Assembly (NCBI RefSeq): GCF_910594005.1
Contig: NC_057819.1
Span: 128,747,669-128,811,668, forward strand
From: Cervus elaphus
Lineage: Eukaryota > Chordata > Mammalia > Artiodactyla > Cervidae
DNA: 64,000 nucleotides
Direction: 5' to 3'
Positions 45,616-56,777 of this stretch are shown here, piece by piece. Every line of letters starts with the position of its first letter. The first letter of the stretch is position 1. Made by a program: the position numbers and the translations under genes. Under the pieces are notes generated by a model that saw nothing but the letters and a program-made list of their open reading frames with translations, ran no database searches and had not been told where the DNA came from.

Positions 45616-45830
45616 GGCTCAGCCCGAGTGTGCCCGCCCGCCCGGCGCTCGGCCCGGGACGCGCGCCCGTCCGCCCGGCCCCGCCCCGGCCCCGCCCAGC
45701 CGGGGACCAGGCCCCGCCCCCCTGAGCGCGGGCCCGCCTCGCCCCTTCCAGGGCGGCCACTCGCCCGGGCTCACCCTCGGGCCACCGGAGGTCACGCCCT
45801 AGAACCTGAAGCTTTTCTTTGATCAGGAAT
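44350..45830 (-). promoter_or_regulatory. TTYH2: CpG-rich promoter region of TTYH2
   Basis: GC content and CpG density rise sharply around the first coding exon. Several GC boxes (CCGCCC / CCCCGCCC) lie at 45660-45740, just upstream of the ATG on the minus strand, with no TATA box seen. This is typical of a broad CpG-island promoter. The exact start site is not defined here. Confidence 0.7.
45487..45615 (-). CDS. TTYH2: TTYH2 coding exon 1 (residues 1-43)
   Basis: This exon starts with MPAARVEYIAPWWVVWLHSV and ends in ...DESYQE. The donor GTGAGT follows directly and the exon ends in phase 0. It lies inside a CpG island, as expected for a first exon. It encodes the extracellular N-terminus before the first membrane segment. 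Confidence 0.97.
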
Positions 45831-45934
45831 CTGTCCTGGCCCAAGTCCAGGCGAAAGAGGTGGAAGAAGGGAAAACAGTCCCCAGAAGCCTCCTGAATCT
45901 GTCTCGTTTTAACAACAGTCTCTGGGTCCCCACT

Positions 45935-46133
45935 TGCTCCTTGGAAGAAAAGCTATGACCAACCTAGACAACATATTAAAAAGCGGAGACATTACTTTGC
46001 CAACAAAGGTCTGTCTAGTCAAAGCTACAATTTTTCCAGGAGTCATGTATGGATGTGAGAGTTGGACTATAAAGAAAGCTGAGCGCCAAAGAATTGATGC
46101 TTTTGAACTGTGGTGCTGGAGAAGACTCATGGC
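45935..46133 (+). mobile_element. BovB LINE fragment
   Basis: Coding-sense RT C-terminal piece (ILKSGDITLPTKVCLVKATI), inverted relative to the copy at 38979-39611. Confidence 0.9.
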
Positions 46134-46185
46134 AATCATGGCATGAGAAAGGCGAGGTTGCCATTCCTAGCGCTGTTAGAGGGTA

Positions 46186-46285
46186 GAGGTGGCGCTAGTG
46201 GTAAAGAACCCGTCTGCCAATGCAGGAGACACAGGACAAGTGGGTCCCAAAGAGTCAGACACGACTGAAGTGACTTAGCATGAAC
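46186..46285 (+). mobile_element. Internally deleted Bov-tA
   Basis: tRNA part (AGTGGTAAAGAACCCGTCTG) joins directly to the 3' end (CCCAAAGAGTCAGACACGAC); the middle of about 100 bp is missing. Confidence 0.8.
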
Positions 46286-49145
46286 TGACAGATTGCAGAC
46301 CAAAGGGACCCAGTCCCTGGGTCACTAGTTCTAAATTCACTCTCATCTGGGATTGAGCATCCACTCTGTAAACATGGTCCTGCCCTGGGAGCGCCCAGGT
46401 CATCTGCCCAAACAACTAATGGGTCCCACCTGGAAAGAAGCAGCTGGTTGGAAGGTCCCCACCTCCCGGGGGAGAGACCCTGGAGCCTGGGAGGGCTAGA
46501 CCTCCCAGGGAGTCAGAGCCTTCGAGAACACAAATTAATCGAGGGCCTACTAGGTGCCAGACGTTCTGTCTGTGGACAAAAGCTGACAGAAAGTCTGGCT
46601 GGGCGGGGATTGTGGTTTAGCGGCAGGTGGTAGGGGTACTCATGAGGACAGGTGCTAGCTATGCTCTGGAGGAAAGCAGAGCAGTATGCCGGGGTGGGGC
46701 TGGGGGTTGGGGAGTGCAGTCCCAGGTCCAACAGAGCCTCGCGGGCAGAAAAGGGCTGCGGTCCCACAACCCAACAGCGTTCCGTGATTGTGGGAGGCAC
46801 AGGGCCAGAAGGAGAGGGTAAGTCTTGGGACAGGGTCCAAGGCTGGGTAAAGGGCCGTCTGAGGTCGGTGACGGAGGAGTAGGGGGTGATGGGGTCCTGA
46901 GAAGCTCAGGCCTGAGTCGTGGGCAGTCTGATCAGTGGTAGTGCAGGGTGGGGGTGAGGTGTGTGAGGTAGGGAGACCTCTAGGTTTCTGGCTGGGGGAA
47001 CCGGGTGGATGAAGGTGAAACTCCATGGGTGAAACGCGTTGACTACTAGGGGAGTACAGCGTACAGACACCCCTTCCCTTACTAGAGATCCAGGACTGGC
47101 AGATGGAGCCCTGTTTAGTAGTTGAGACTTCTCTCTCCTCCAGGAGGTCACAGTCCGGGTCAAGGTTCCCGGAACCACAGCCACCCATCTTCGTCACTGG
47201 GGAGCACCGTTCCTGTCATTGGGATTTCCTTTCATTAATCCAACGAACTGGGAGCACCTTCTCGGCTCTATGGGACCCACTGTTGAGCAAAGCACACATC
47301 CCTGCCGGCAGGGGCCTGCAGTGTAAAGGCGAGGGGGGGCGGCCTTCATCCCACGCGGTCATTGGTCACAGACCCCACCCCACACCCAAGGACCTTCCAT
47401 CGGGTTGTGAAATGGGACTGAGTCTGGGGTGCGGGGACATTTCCTGAAAAATGACACGGGGTGAGAGCTGAAGGATGCGAAGAAGTTAACTCAGGGCATC
47501 CTGGGAAGGCTGGATTCTGAGCAGGGAGACAGAACACAGTGAGATCAGGGCCCAAGGCCCGCAGGGCACAGAGGGGAACCAGTGAGTCCAAACTCAGCCA
47601 GGGGAGTGACAAGGAGGCGCTGGAAAACTCCCGTGGCTGCTGCCAAGGGCTGGGGTGCAGGAGGGAACTGGGGGTGAGGGGACGAGACTCTTCTCTCTGG
47701 ACTGCAGTGGCGGTTCCACAGCGGCACAGAGAACTGGATACCAGGGAGGGTGAATTTCACTGTAGGCTGCCTCTCAACTAGCCTTGCTTTATAGTTTTTT
47801 TAAAAAAGAGAAAGAAGCTGGCAAGGTGGGCCATGGAATGGTCCTTGCCATGGACCCTGGCAAGGGATTTGGTTTTAACCAGCCGTGCTGGTCGCTGAGC
47901 AAGGCGGACACCTGAAGCGATTTTGGAGGGCCCTCGGTGGCACTCACCAGTGTGACCTCACTGCCCGGGACCTCCGGGGTAGGCTCTGCCTGGTGCCACA
48001 GACACGGTCCCCCCTCCCATCCCGCCCCCGGGGCTGCAGCTGCTGATCCTGGCCTCCCTGACCCGGAAGTTAGGAGGATTTGCCGTTCCTCTAGAAGATT
48101 AGAGTCACAACTGTGAACTGCAAGTGCCGCAGGGGAGAGGAGGGGGGAGGGGTCTGCCTCCCTGAGTGGCAGGGAGTGAGCCCACCTGTCCCGAGCGGGG
48201 GCGGGCGGGGGAAGGGGGGCCGGCACCCCACACTTGATGCTGACAGCAGAAGCTGACCCTCGGGCCATCCTCACGGCCTCGGGGTGCATCCTGACAGCAA
48301 ACCTGCTGGGCCAGTCTGCACCCAGCTGGCAGCGACCATTCTAGCCGCTTCCCCAGAGGTCTCCAGAGAAGCGGCGCAGCAGAACCGAACCGCGAGCCCT
48401 CCCGGGGACGCGTTCCTGGGTTGACCAGCCCTCCTGCACGCACCACTCCCCGTTTACCTGGCGCGGCCAGAGCCAGCTCACCCAAGCTCACCTTGCTGAC
48501 CTCAGCAAGGCAGTGGTGGGCCCTGGGAGCCTGAGGGCCCCACCACACAGCGATGCCTCAGGCCAACTTACACGGAATCTCTGGATTCAGCCCTGGACAC
48601 CACGGTGTGAATTTTTACAGAGGACCCCAAGTGGCTGGGAGGCAGAGGCCAGGGCTGAGACCCACAGCGTGAAAGGATGCCTTCTCTAGACAAAGTCGGC
48701 AGGGCTCGTATCCTAGGAGCTGGGGCTGGTCTCTGCACAATGCGCCGGGACAAAGGGAGCCCAAGTGGTAAACCCGCCCTCTTCCTGGGAAGCTGGGATG
48801 GTGAAAGGGCGGGCAAGACTGGGAGCTGCTGAAGGCGCCCCATCTGGGTCTGGTCACAGCCAGAGCCCCCGAGGGCACTTCTCCCAGAAGAAAACAAAAC
48901 ACGTGCTTCACTACCTCACATGCTGTAGAATTCCTGGGAGAGAAACCGCCAGACATCTCGAGCACTCGGCTCCATAGATGTTATCAATGTAAACCAGGTC
49001 CAGACCTTCGCGGGGCTCCTGCCCTCACTTGCCGGACTCTGGCGCCACCTTGTGGTCTGCCCGGAACGACGCGCCAAGAAGGCCCCTCAGTTTTCTTCTT
49101 AGCTCAGGACTCTTAAAACCACTGGAGAATGGGCAAGTACTTGCC

Positions 49146-49443
49146 ATAAACTGATGGGAACTGAGACAGAGTGCTGGGAAAAGCAGGCTGGCAACCACCA
49201 CTCAGCAGCCCGAGACGGGGCCTGTGGCGGGAATACCTCCTTGCCAATGGCTGAGGCATCCACAGGACCCGTGCGGGCACCTGTGCAATCCTATGGGGCT
49301 CAGTATTTTCTCTGCTTTAGTGTGCCTGAAGCACGTGGCCCTCCTCCTCTGTGGGGAAAGGATGGGGGTCCTCTCACTGAGGCAGGAGGGGGTGTGGAGG
49401 CGAACTGCCGTGCCAACTGGCAGATACCCACCAACCAACCACA
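49146..49443. repeat. Left arm of a large inverted repeat
   Basis: About 298 bp whose reverse complement recurs at 50151-50442. Shared segments include GAGACGGGGCCTGTGGCGGG and TGCCTGAAGCACGTGGCCCT. By eye the arms agree at roughly nine of ten positions, with small indels. Confidence 0.9.
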
Positions 49444-49649
49444 GGGGATCCACAGCCCCTGCTGAAGGCAATCTTGCCTCCGTGTCCCATTTGTGCTTGA
49501 CTGTTCCCCTGGCGACTCTGACACCAAAGGCAGCAGACAGGTATGGAGCCCTCCCAGGGACTGGCAACTGTGCAGGTGAGGTGGGGCAGTGACAGAATTC
49601 AGAAAGAAACCTTCGCATAGATAATCAAAGTTTGACAAGGATGGGACGA

Positions 49650-49712
49650 CCATCAGCAGGCTACAGTCCATATGGTTGCAGAGTTGGACACAACTGAAGC
49701 AACTTACCGCAC
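49650..49712 (+). mobile_element. Bov-tA 3' fragment
   Basis: GGCTACAGTCCATATGGTTG then GAGTTGGACACAACTGAAGC, within the spacer of the inverted repeat. Confidence 0.75.
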
Positions 49713-50150
49713 ACGGGAAAAGCACATGAGCGATCAAGACCAGCAAGCCAGCGGGGAGAGGAAGCAGCACTGAGCCCCCAGGAGCCAGGCCTGCTGGGAC
49801 CTCAGCGGTCCCACCCCTTTATTTGGACCTGCCCACGCCTGAGCCAGCAGGCACGTTCCACTCCTCCACTGCCTGGGGTCGGGGTCAGACTTCTGGCTCC
49901 TCCCCTTAAATCATCTGGATTTCACATCGGTCTTTTGGCTCCCAGGGCTTCTGTCGCTGGGCTGACACCCACCCACCTCCACTCTTAGCTCCTTCTTGGA
50001 AACTCTCATCTAAACTGTCCTTCCAGCTGTGTTCATCTGGTGAACAGCTGGTACCACTCCTGAGCTCTACTTAGTAAACACACAGGAGTATTTTCTTTTC
50101 TGTGCCTGAGAACCTAGATCTGGAGGAAAAAAAAAAAATCCACACCCCCA

Positions 50151-50442
50151 CCTGTGCATGTGGTTGGTGGTGTCTGCCAGCTGGCAGGGCACTTTGCCTC
50201 CACACCCTCTCCTGCCTCAGTGAGAGGACCCCCATCCTTTCCCCAGAGGAGGAGGGCCACGTGCTTCAGGCACGTTTTAAGCAGAGAAAACGCTGAGCCC
50301 GATACGATTGCGCAGGTGCCCGCACGGGTCCTGTGGACGCCTCAGCCCTTGGCAGAGGTACCCCGCCACAGGCCCCGTCTCAGGCTGCTGACTGGCGGTG
50401 CCAGCCTGCCTTCCCAGCACCCGCCTCAGCTCCCATCAGTTT
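50151..50442. repeat. Right arm of the large inverted repeat
   Basis: Inverted partner of the arm at 49146-49443, separated by about 700 bp. It ends about 400 bp from the RPL38 poly(A) signal. A 12-A run lies just outside it at about 50128-50138. Confidence 0.9.
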
Positions 50443-50834
50443 AAGGGAAGGGCCTACTGGCAGCCAACAAAAGCCACCCATCCTGAGGATTGAGGAAAAG
50501 CCGGCTTCATTTACTGCCACTTCTGAGAACACTGATCAACTCCTCCTTCCAACTATCATTTTCATTACCAGGGAGCTCATTTTACCTAAGTGACTTTTAA
50601 AATCTCAGGGGTGGAGACTGGCTTTATTTCCATCAGTATCTGATTCCTTTAGCTGCCTATTTCTATTTACTTTCAAAATTAGACTTAAAAAAGAGACGGC
50701 TTATCTGTCCACTGGGACCACAGCCCAAGATTAGGGGGGAAATAAGGCAGAAGCCAGGACCCTGCGCTATTCCCGCCAGAAGCCATCACCAAGTTAGCAC
50801 CCACCCACCCCCGTTCTCAGAGACAAAGGCCATT

Positions 50835-50881
50835 TTGAGAATTTTAAAAATTTTAATACAGTTCAAAGCAGCGTGCGTGGT
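50835..50881 (-). other. RPL38: RPL38 3' UTR with poly(A) signal
   Basis: The 3' UTR is very short, as is usual for ribosomal protein mRNAs. A minus-strand ATTAAA at 50852-50857 is the only hexamer close to the stop. The cleavage site near 50835 is an estimate. Confidence 0.75.
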
Positions 50882-50907
50882 TCATTTCAGTTCCTTCACG
50901 GCCAAAC
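50882..50907 (-). CDS. RPL38: RPL38 exon 5 (last 7 residues and stop)
   Basis: This exon completes the Gly codon, then encodes LAVKELK and TGA (50882-50884). Acceptor CTCTAG. Confidence 0.97.
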
Positions 50908-53900
50908 CTAGAGGCAAAGACACACAAATGTGAGCCAATCAGAAGACTCGACTCATCTGGATTTGGCACTCAGGCTAAAGAGGGCTCACAAAGCTCAGAA
51001 ATTAAGCCCACCAGGGAGGTCTGCTTCAAACGCTAAGTTAGTGCTTGATGATAAACACGCTCCCGCTGGCCCTTCTCAAGGTGGTCCAGTCAATGTTCAC
51101 ACAGGAAGCAGTGCTGGCTGACTTGTGCTGTGAAGACGTGGCCTGGGGAACCCTGGCTGGGCTCCGAGCTCCCAGCTGCTCTGCTGAGCCTTCCGCCACC
51201 AGGATGGCCCCTCTGCTTAATCCACCCGCATCGCCTGCTGTGTTCAGTAAATTTCTCAACCAGTGAAAATGGGGGCCACCTATACCAGCACCTCCCCACC
51301 CTGCAGGGCCATGGTGAGGATGAAATGAGTGACCCAGGGAGTCAGCGCCAGCGGGTAAGATGCTGTATTAGAAAGGCATGGTTCCCTCTGGATCTAACCT
51401 CTGAGCACTGCCCACGTGACACCAACGGCAGGAGCAGACACTTAGACAAACCACAACGGGCTCTCCTAATTCTGGAGCCAAGCCGGGAAACGAGCTGGTG
51501 ACACAGGCCCCTCCCACGTCGCAGGCTGTCCGCACCCCCCACCACGGCCTCCGGCTACTCACCTGGGGGCAGGGACTGCTTCAGCTTCTCTGCCTTCTCT
51601 TTGTCTGTGATGACCAAGGTGTAGAGGTATCTGCTGCACCGAACTTTAAACTTCACATTATCCTTGTTTTTCTTGATCTTGACAGCTACCAGAGAGACCA
51701 GAGTTAGTAATAAGACTGTGTCACAGGAGAGACGTCCCAGTCCACCTGCTGCTTGAGTCTTCTGCACAAGCACCCGGGACCGCTGTGCTCACCTCCCTCG
51801 CTGTCCCTCTGATGAAACAAAAAATAAGACCCACCCCCCATCCCCTTCTGACCTCAGTGTCAGAAATCTACATTTCCCTTGGATCAACACTCTAGAACCT
51901 GAGTTAAGCTCTGTATTTGTAACACAAGTGGGATCTGGTACAGTGAATACACTCCAAACCACCCAGTATCCATCTTATATGGCTTTAAAATTCTGTATCA
52001 GGACCACAGCTTGGACAATAAAGAGCCCCAAGTGTGCCCCAAACTCAACAGCGTGCGGTTTGAAATTTAGCGAACAATCTGATTATGTACAACCGTCAAT
52101 GCATTTACTATGAGGCCAGCAGCTATTCTGGAAGCGGAAGACAGCCTCTTCCAGGTTACTCTTGTCTGGAACCCTTCAAATTGCTCGTTCTGACTCCCAT
52201 AGCGCAGGCTGACCTGGCCACACGATACGCAACTCCATCTCTGCCAGTAACTGCTGAAGGGGCAGGGCATGTCACAGGAAGCAGAAACTGTGGCCGAACC
52301 TGCCCAAGACACCGGCTGCCTTGGCTCACTACATTCTAATACATCAGGGCCGTGGATATTTACTCAAACCAATCTATTCTGCTATCTTAACATTCCTCTC
52401 AAAGCCAAATATACTGTGTTGCTCCTAGCAGCTGCCGTACACCTGTAAACGGAACTCTCACAAGGTCAGATGTGAGCATCTCTGAAAAAATGTTTACTCA
52501 ACAACGTATGTGGAGAAGGCAATGGCAACCCACTCCAGTATTCTCGCCTGGAGAATCCCAGGGACAGAAGGAATATACTCAAGAGAACTGAAAGGAGGGA
52601 CAAGAGATATTTTACATCAAAACTCACAGCAACATCACTCACAAGAGCCAAAGGCAGAAACCACCCAAATGTCCACGTTATGCTAAATGAACGAAGTTGG
52701 TCATGAAAGGACAGATACGGCATGATTCCACTTACATGAGGTCCTGACAGTGGTCAGGGTACCACAGACAGAAGAATGGTGGTCGCCAGGGGCTGGAGGG
52801 AGAGTCAGAGACCAGCACTGGCCCAAGACCCGTTAGGAACCAGGCTGCCCGGGAGGAGGTGGGCGATGCGTGAAACCCAAAGCCATCTCCCCAAGCCCGT
52901 GGAAGAACTGGTCCCTGGTGTAAAATGGCTGGGGACTCTTGGTTAATGGTTAGTTTTACAAGATGACAATTTCTCAGAAAGCATGTCTGCACCACAACGT
53001 GAACATATGCAAACACAGCACACACTGCACGCCTAAAAACGGTGAGTTTTATGTTATTTATTTTGCACTTACAACTATGAAGACAATTTTATCTAAAAAA
53101 GACTTCCTGGGCACCCTTATCATATCCAGGGGAACATGACCCCTGCTTTCACAGGTCACAGTTTAACATCAAGCTCCCAAACAGAACAGCAGTGCAAAGC
53201 AGTCTGATGGATCTGGTGTCATCTCTTCACCGTGCTAAAATTCTCTACTGGGTCATCTGGTCTGATCCTGGCACCAATCCGGAGAGGCAGGTATGATCAC
53301 CACCCTTTTCTACAGAGGCAACGGTGGAGTCATGGACCCCATGGTCACCGACTGGTAGAGCTGGCCTTTGAGCCCAGGAAGTGACAGCAAATTCCCTGGT
53401 CTGGACTAAACCTGACTGATGAAGCTTCTCTTCGTGTGTAACTGTAAATAAAAAAATATGAGCACGTGGTCACCTGCGGTTCCCACAGTACCAGAGGCTC
53501 GAAGGCACCAGACTGTTTCAGGTAACAGGGATACAACTACGATTCTCCCCGCCCCCCAAAATCCCCAAAAGGCTCTCCCCCGAGCCACCGCTTCACCCCA
53601 CCACTAAGACCGGACATCAGAGACCTCAGTACCTTAGCCCACCTTAACCCGTCTGGCCAAGAGTACCCTACTTTCACAAGTTACCCAACTTTCCCTTTAG
53701 GACGTTATCTGGGAGGGGAGGGAAACTGCAAGTAGCAGCCCAAAAAAGGTGTTAAAGCTACACAACGTCTGAGTCCAAACCCAGTGCTGACCACGAGCTC
53801 CCCAAACCTTCTTCAACAAAGAGACGAGAGGACTCCCTCTCACATTCAGGGAAAAGAGAGCGCGCGCACACAAAGGCAGCTGGGGCTGGCACATGTCCAT

Positions 53901-54699
53901 CAAAGACTTGCTGCTTTATGTGTCTCCTATCAGTGACCCTTCCGCTTCGTTTACAGCCCAGGACACCAATACACGGAGAAGAAAAATGACGCAGTTCGTT
54001 GTTAACAGAACCTGTCCTCTGTCTCCCGCCCAGAACCCAACACGCAGCACTGACTCCGAGTTTGTGAAACTTGCGTTTCCAGACGTTCCCCCAGCAGGAA
54101 CCTCCACTATCTCCCGGAGTTTGCGGGAACTTGAGTTTCATGTTTATCGAGTCGGGGATGCTATCTAACCATCTCATCCTCTGCCAGCTCCTTCGCCTTT
54201 TGCCTTCAGTCTTTCCCAGCATCGGGATCTTTTCCAACGAGTCAGCGCTTCACATCCGTTCACAGCACCCGCCACACACCAAACAAAAACACCCCTGGGG
54301 ACCCTCCTTAAGGAAGAGAACACACCCCGGACCAAGCGTCTTGTCTTAGGGGAAACAGACTGAGACCCCCGAACCCCGACAGCAGACGAGGGCAGAAGTG
54401 GCCGCCCGGCGCCGGCCCGCCGTTCCGGGGGGCATCCCGGCGCCCGCGATCGCCGCCTCCCGTCTAGGGAACCCACTTACACTTGGCGTCCTTGCGCCGG
54501 GCCGTGAGCAAGAAGTCCTTGATTTCCTCAATTTTGCGAGGCTGCAACACAGAGCGAAGGCAATCAGCCGATGAGACGCATGTGCTGGGGATTCCAGCCC
54601 CGGCAGCCCCTTTCGGGCCCCCGAAGACCCTCGCAGAGGCCGCCCTGCCTTCGCCCCCCGTCCCGAGGGGAGTCCCAGGTAGGGGGTCGTACTCACCAT
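50882..54699 (-). CDS. RPL38: RPL38, complete coding region (ribosomal protein eL38)
   Basis: Four coding exons join to 213 nt: a 70-residue protein plus stop, the normal length of eL38. It begins MPRKIEEIKDFLLTARRKDA, continues with the basic KSVKIKKNKDNVKFK stretch and ends SLPPGLAVKELK. eL38 is a small protein of the cytosolic large ribosomal subunit; mouse Rpl38 is also known for tissue-specific effects on translation of Hox mRNAs. All junctions have GT-AG ends and keep phase. Because it has introns, a TOP-like leader and its own promoter motifs, this is the functional parent gene and not one of the many processed pseudogenes of this family. It lies head-to-tail upstream of TTYH2, about 5 kb away. 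Confidence 0.98.
51563..51685 (-). CDS. RPL38: RPL38 exon 4 (residues 22-63)
   Basis: This exon encodes SVKIKKNKDNVKFKVRCSRY and LYTLVITDKEKAEKLKQSLP. Acceptor GGTAG, donor GTGAGT, 123 nt. Confidence 0.98.
52505..52572 (+). mobile_element. Bov-tA central fragment
   Basis: GAGAAGGCAATGGCAACCCA ... CTCGCCTGGAGAATCCCAGG. Confidence 0.85.
52573..53095 (+). mobile_element. L1 3' end split by a hAT-type remnant
   Basis: L1 3' sequence at 52573-52815 (ACTCAAGAGAACTGAAAGGA ... GGTGGTCGCCAGGGGCTGGA) and 52945-53095 (AGTTTTACAAGATGACAATT ... TTTTATGTTA). Between them 52820-52945 resembles an old hAT element (CGTTAGGAACCAGGCTGCCC ... ACTGGTCCCTGGTGTAAAAT). Confidence 0.7.
53245..53395. mobile_element. 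MIR SINE remnant
   Basis: Diverged MIR order ending in GGTAGAGCTGGCCTTTGAGC. Confidence 0.5.
54097..54262 (-). mobile_element. BovB LINE fragment in RPL38 intron 3
   Basis: ACTATCTCCCGGAGTTTGCG, ATCTAACCATCTCATCCTCT and GGGATCTTTTCCAACGAGTC. Confidence 0.85.
54481..54541 (-). CDS. RPL38: RPL38 exon 3 (residues 2-21 and 1 nt)
   Basis: This exon encodes PRKIEEIKDFLLTARRKDAK plus one base. Acceptor TTGCAG, donor GTAAGT, 61 nt. Confidence 0.97.
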
Positions 54700-54730
54700 A
54701 GCGACGAGGCGCGGGGCGCGCGGCCGGAAC
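54697..54730 (-). CDS. RPL38: RPL38 exon 2: 5' UTR end and the ATG only
   Basis: This 34-nt exon has 31 nt of 5' UTR and the start codon at 54697-54699; the donor GTGAGT follows the ATG directly. Acceptor TGCAG. A start codon standing alone on its exon is a known feature of several ribosomal protein genes. Confidence 0.93.
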
Positions 54731-54944
54731 CTGCAGGGAAGAAAAGCGTTGGCGGCGTCAACGGGGGCGCGGGCTCTGGCGGCGGCCCTGCCTCCCCGCC
54801 CCGCGCCCCCGGAATGCGGGCCCCATCGCACCCCACCCTCCCCCCGCAACACCTTCAACCCAGGACTGGGGTCCTCAGATAGCACCCGGCGCGGATGACC
54901 ACGGATTACTAGCCCATTCCCCACGTACGGCACCAGAGACTCAC

Positions 54945-54983
54945 GTCAAGGGGCGAGAAGCGAAGAGAGCGGAAAAGGAAGAG
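54945..54983 (-). other. RPL38: RPL38 non-coding exon 1 with 5' TOP-like tract
   Basis: On the minus strand a pyrimidine run (CTCTTCCTTTTCCGCTCTC) starts near 54983 and ends in CTTGAC before a GTGAGT donor at 54939-54944. Ribosomal protein mRNAs start with a C and a pyrimidine tract (TOP), which places growth-dependent translation under mTOR/LARP1 control. The start site is inferred from the tract. Confidence 0.7.
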
Positions 54984-54997
54984 ACTTCCGCTTCCGG
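54984..54997 (-). promoter_or_regulatory. RPL38: Tandem ETS/GABP-type motifs at the RPL38 start
   Basis: Two GGAAG cores in tandem (CCGGAAGCGGAAGT on the minus strand) sit immediately upstream of the pyrimidine tract. GABP/ETS sites next to the start are common in mammalian ribosomal protein promoters, which usually lack a strong TATA box. Confidence 0.6.
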
Positions 54998-55314
54998 GCA
55001 ATTAAACCAGGCCCCAGAGGAAGCTGGGTACGGTGTCTGCAGAGGGTCAAGCAACCACACAGGCGTTTGTCCTTCCCACGGCTGCCTCTCTGCCCTCTTC
55101 TGGCCTAGATTAACAGTGCAGCTCCCTGAACGCAGCGGGCCGTCTCCCTGCCCTCACTCTTGACCGCCTCTATTCCTTCGCACAAATCCCACCTTACCTT
55201 TGCTAGGTTTTATTTCAGACCCAGTTTGAAGACCTGTGTTAGGACTTATTATCAACTACTTTCATTAGACCTCTGTGTTGGGCACCTAGGCAGAGATTTT
55301 TTTTCATTTAAATG

Positions 55315-55397
55315 AAGGGTTGTTGTTCTCCTAAGTCATGTCCGACTCTTTGCAACTCCATGAACATGCACACCAGGCTCCTCTGTCCTCCACTATC
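55315..55397 (-). mobile_element. BovB/Bov-A 3' fragment
   Basis: AAGTCATGTCCGACTCTTTG ... CACCAGGCTCCTCTGTCC ... ACTATCTCCCAGC. Confidence 0.7.
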
Positions 55398-55763
55398 TCC
55401 CAGCTGCTACTGCTGCTGCTAAGTCACTTCAGTCGTGTCTGACTCTGTGCGACCCCATAGATGGCAGCCCACCAGGCTCCCCCGTCCCTGGGATTCTCCA
55501 GGCAGGAACACTGGAGTGAGTTGCCATTTCCTTCTCCAATGCATGAAAGTGAAAAGTGAAAGTGAAATTGCTCAGTCGTGTCCCACTCTTAGCGACCCCA
55601 TGGACTGCAGCTTACCAGGCTCCTCTGTCCATGGGATTTCCCAGGCAAGAATACTGGAGTGGATCCTTCTCCAGGGGATCTTCCCTGCCTAGGGATTAAA
55701 CTTGCAGCTCCAGCTCCTGCATCGGCAGGCCGGTTCTTTACCACTGAGCCACCTGGGAAGTCT
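55398..55763 (-). mobile_element. BOV-A2 / Bov-tA composite SINE
   Basis: Two BovA units joined by the GCATGAAAGTGAAAAGTGAA linker typical of BOV-A2, then a tRNA-like end (CTTTACCACTGAGCCACCTG). Confidence 0.88.
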
Positions 55764-55782
55764 ATTTAAGAACTGGTACCAT

Positions 55783-55903
55783 TGGGAACTCCCTGGTGGT
55801 CTAGTGGTTAAGACTGCATTTCCACTGCAGGGGATGTGGGTGAGACCCCCTGGTCAAGGAACTCAGATTCCACTTGCTGGTAGTGCGGCAATAAATAAAT
55901 AAC
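55783..55903 (+). mobile_element. CHR-type SINE
   Basis: GGGAACTCCCTGGTGGTCTA start, AATAAATAAATAA tail. Confidence 0.88.
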
Positions 55904-56777
55904 TGGTGCCACAAAAGCAAGTTAAAGCCTGGAATAGCTGACCTCTGTGGAATACTCATCGGGCAGCCCCTACATTAAGCATGTCACCCACAGGGCCTCT
56001 GTGATCCTCAGGTGTGCTGGTGAGTGGTGGCCTGGTCATTTACCCCCGTCTCACCCAGGGGAGAATGAAGGCTTGTCAGTTGCTGGGAGAGGTGACATCA
56101 GGACTCGAACACACGCTCCCAGACTCCTGACCACTTCCTCCTGAGGCTGTGTGTGGACTTGCAACACGCTGGCAGCTCTGGGAAGGCAGCATTCTCTTTG
56201 CCCCTTTGCTCCCTCGAAGCCTCCATCCCATCCTTGGCATTTTATTTTCTCGGCACAAATTTACCCTCAGCTCTTAGAGAACTGGCAGGCTCCGGGAAGC
56301 CTGAGGTTATTGATTTTATTTTTATCCTCCACTTTCATTTTATTTTTAACCTCCTTACAAATGTCTACATTTTATTATATTTGTTTCTCCCCTCCCATTT
56401 AATAACCGCACATCAGAATGTAATTGCCCTGTGGGCCTTATTACAGAGCAGCCCACCTGAAAGAGAAGGAGTCCTTTACCATGAACCTCACTTTGAACTC
56501 ACCTCCCTCCCTCCTCGCTTTCCTCCCATTAGACGAGCCCCAGGTTGAGCATCTTCCTAGAGATGCTGGAGATAGAGGGAAAGATAAACCTGCAGTCATT
56601 GCCCCTGGGAGATCGTGAGATCCTCTAATTGTGCTGGAGAGCCTTTTAAAAGAAGTCAGACTGTATTCCTGTGACTACAGATGCATCTGGGTGTTAACCA
56701 TGAGAAAGGCTAATTGGTAGGGGCTTAATTTGAGATTATCTGAAGGTCAGGATGCCTCAGCTCTGCACTGAGAAGGT

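Larger units (their letters stand above)
45831..50834. other. TTYH2-RPL38 intergenic region
   Basis: Contains a BovB fragment, Bov-tA remnants and a large inverted repeat at 49146-50442. Unique DNA at 46300-49140 shows no gene. Confidence 0.7.
51686..54480 (-). other. RPL38: RPL38 intron 3
   Basis: A 2.8-kb intron holding a Bov-tA fragment, an L1 3' end split by a hAT-type remnant, a MIR and a BovB fragment. No small-RNA gene was recognised in it. Confidence 0.8.
54350..54960 (-). promoter_or_regulatory. RPL38: CpG island over RPL38 exons 1-3
   Basis: The three 5' exons and short introns 1 (214 bp) and 2 (155 bp) lie in CpG-dense DNA, the normal setting of a housekeeping promoter. Confidence 0.65.
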
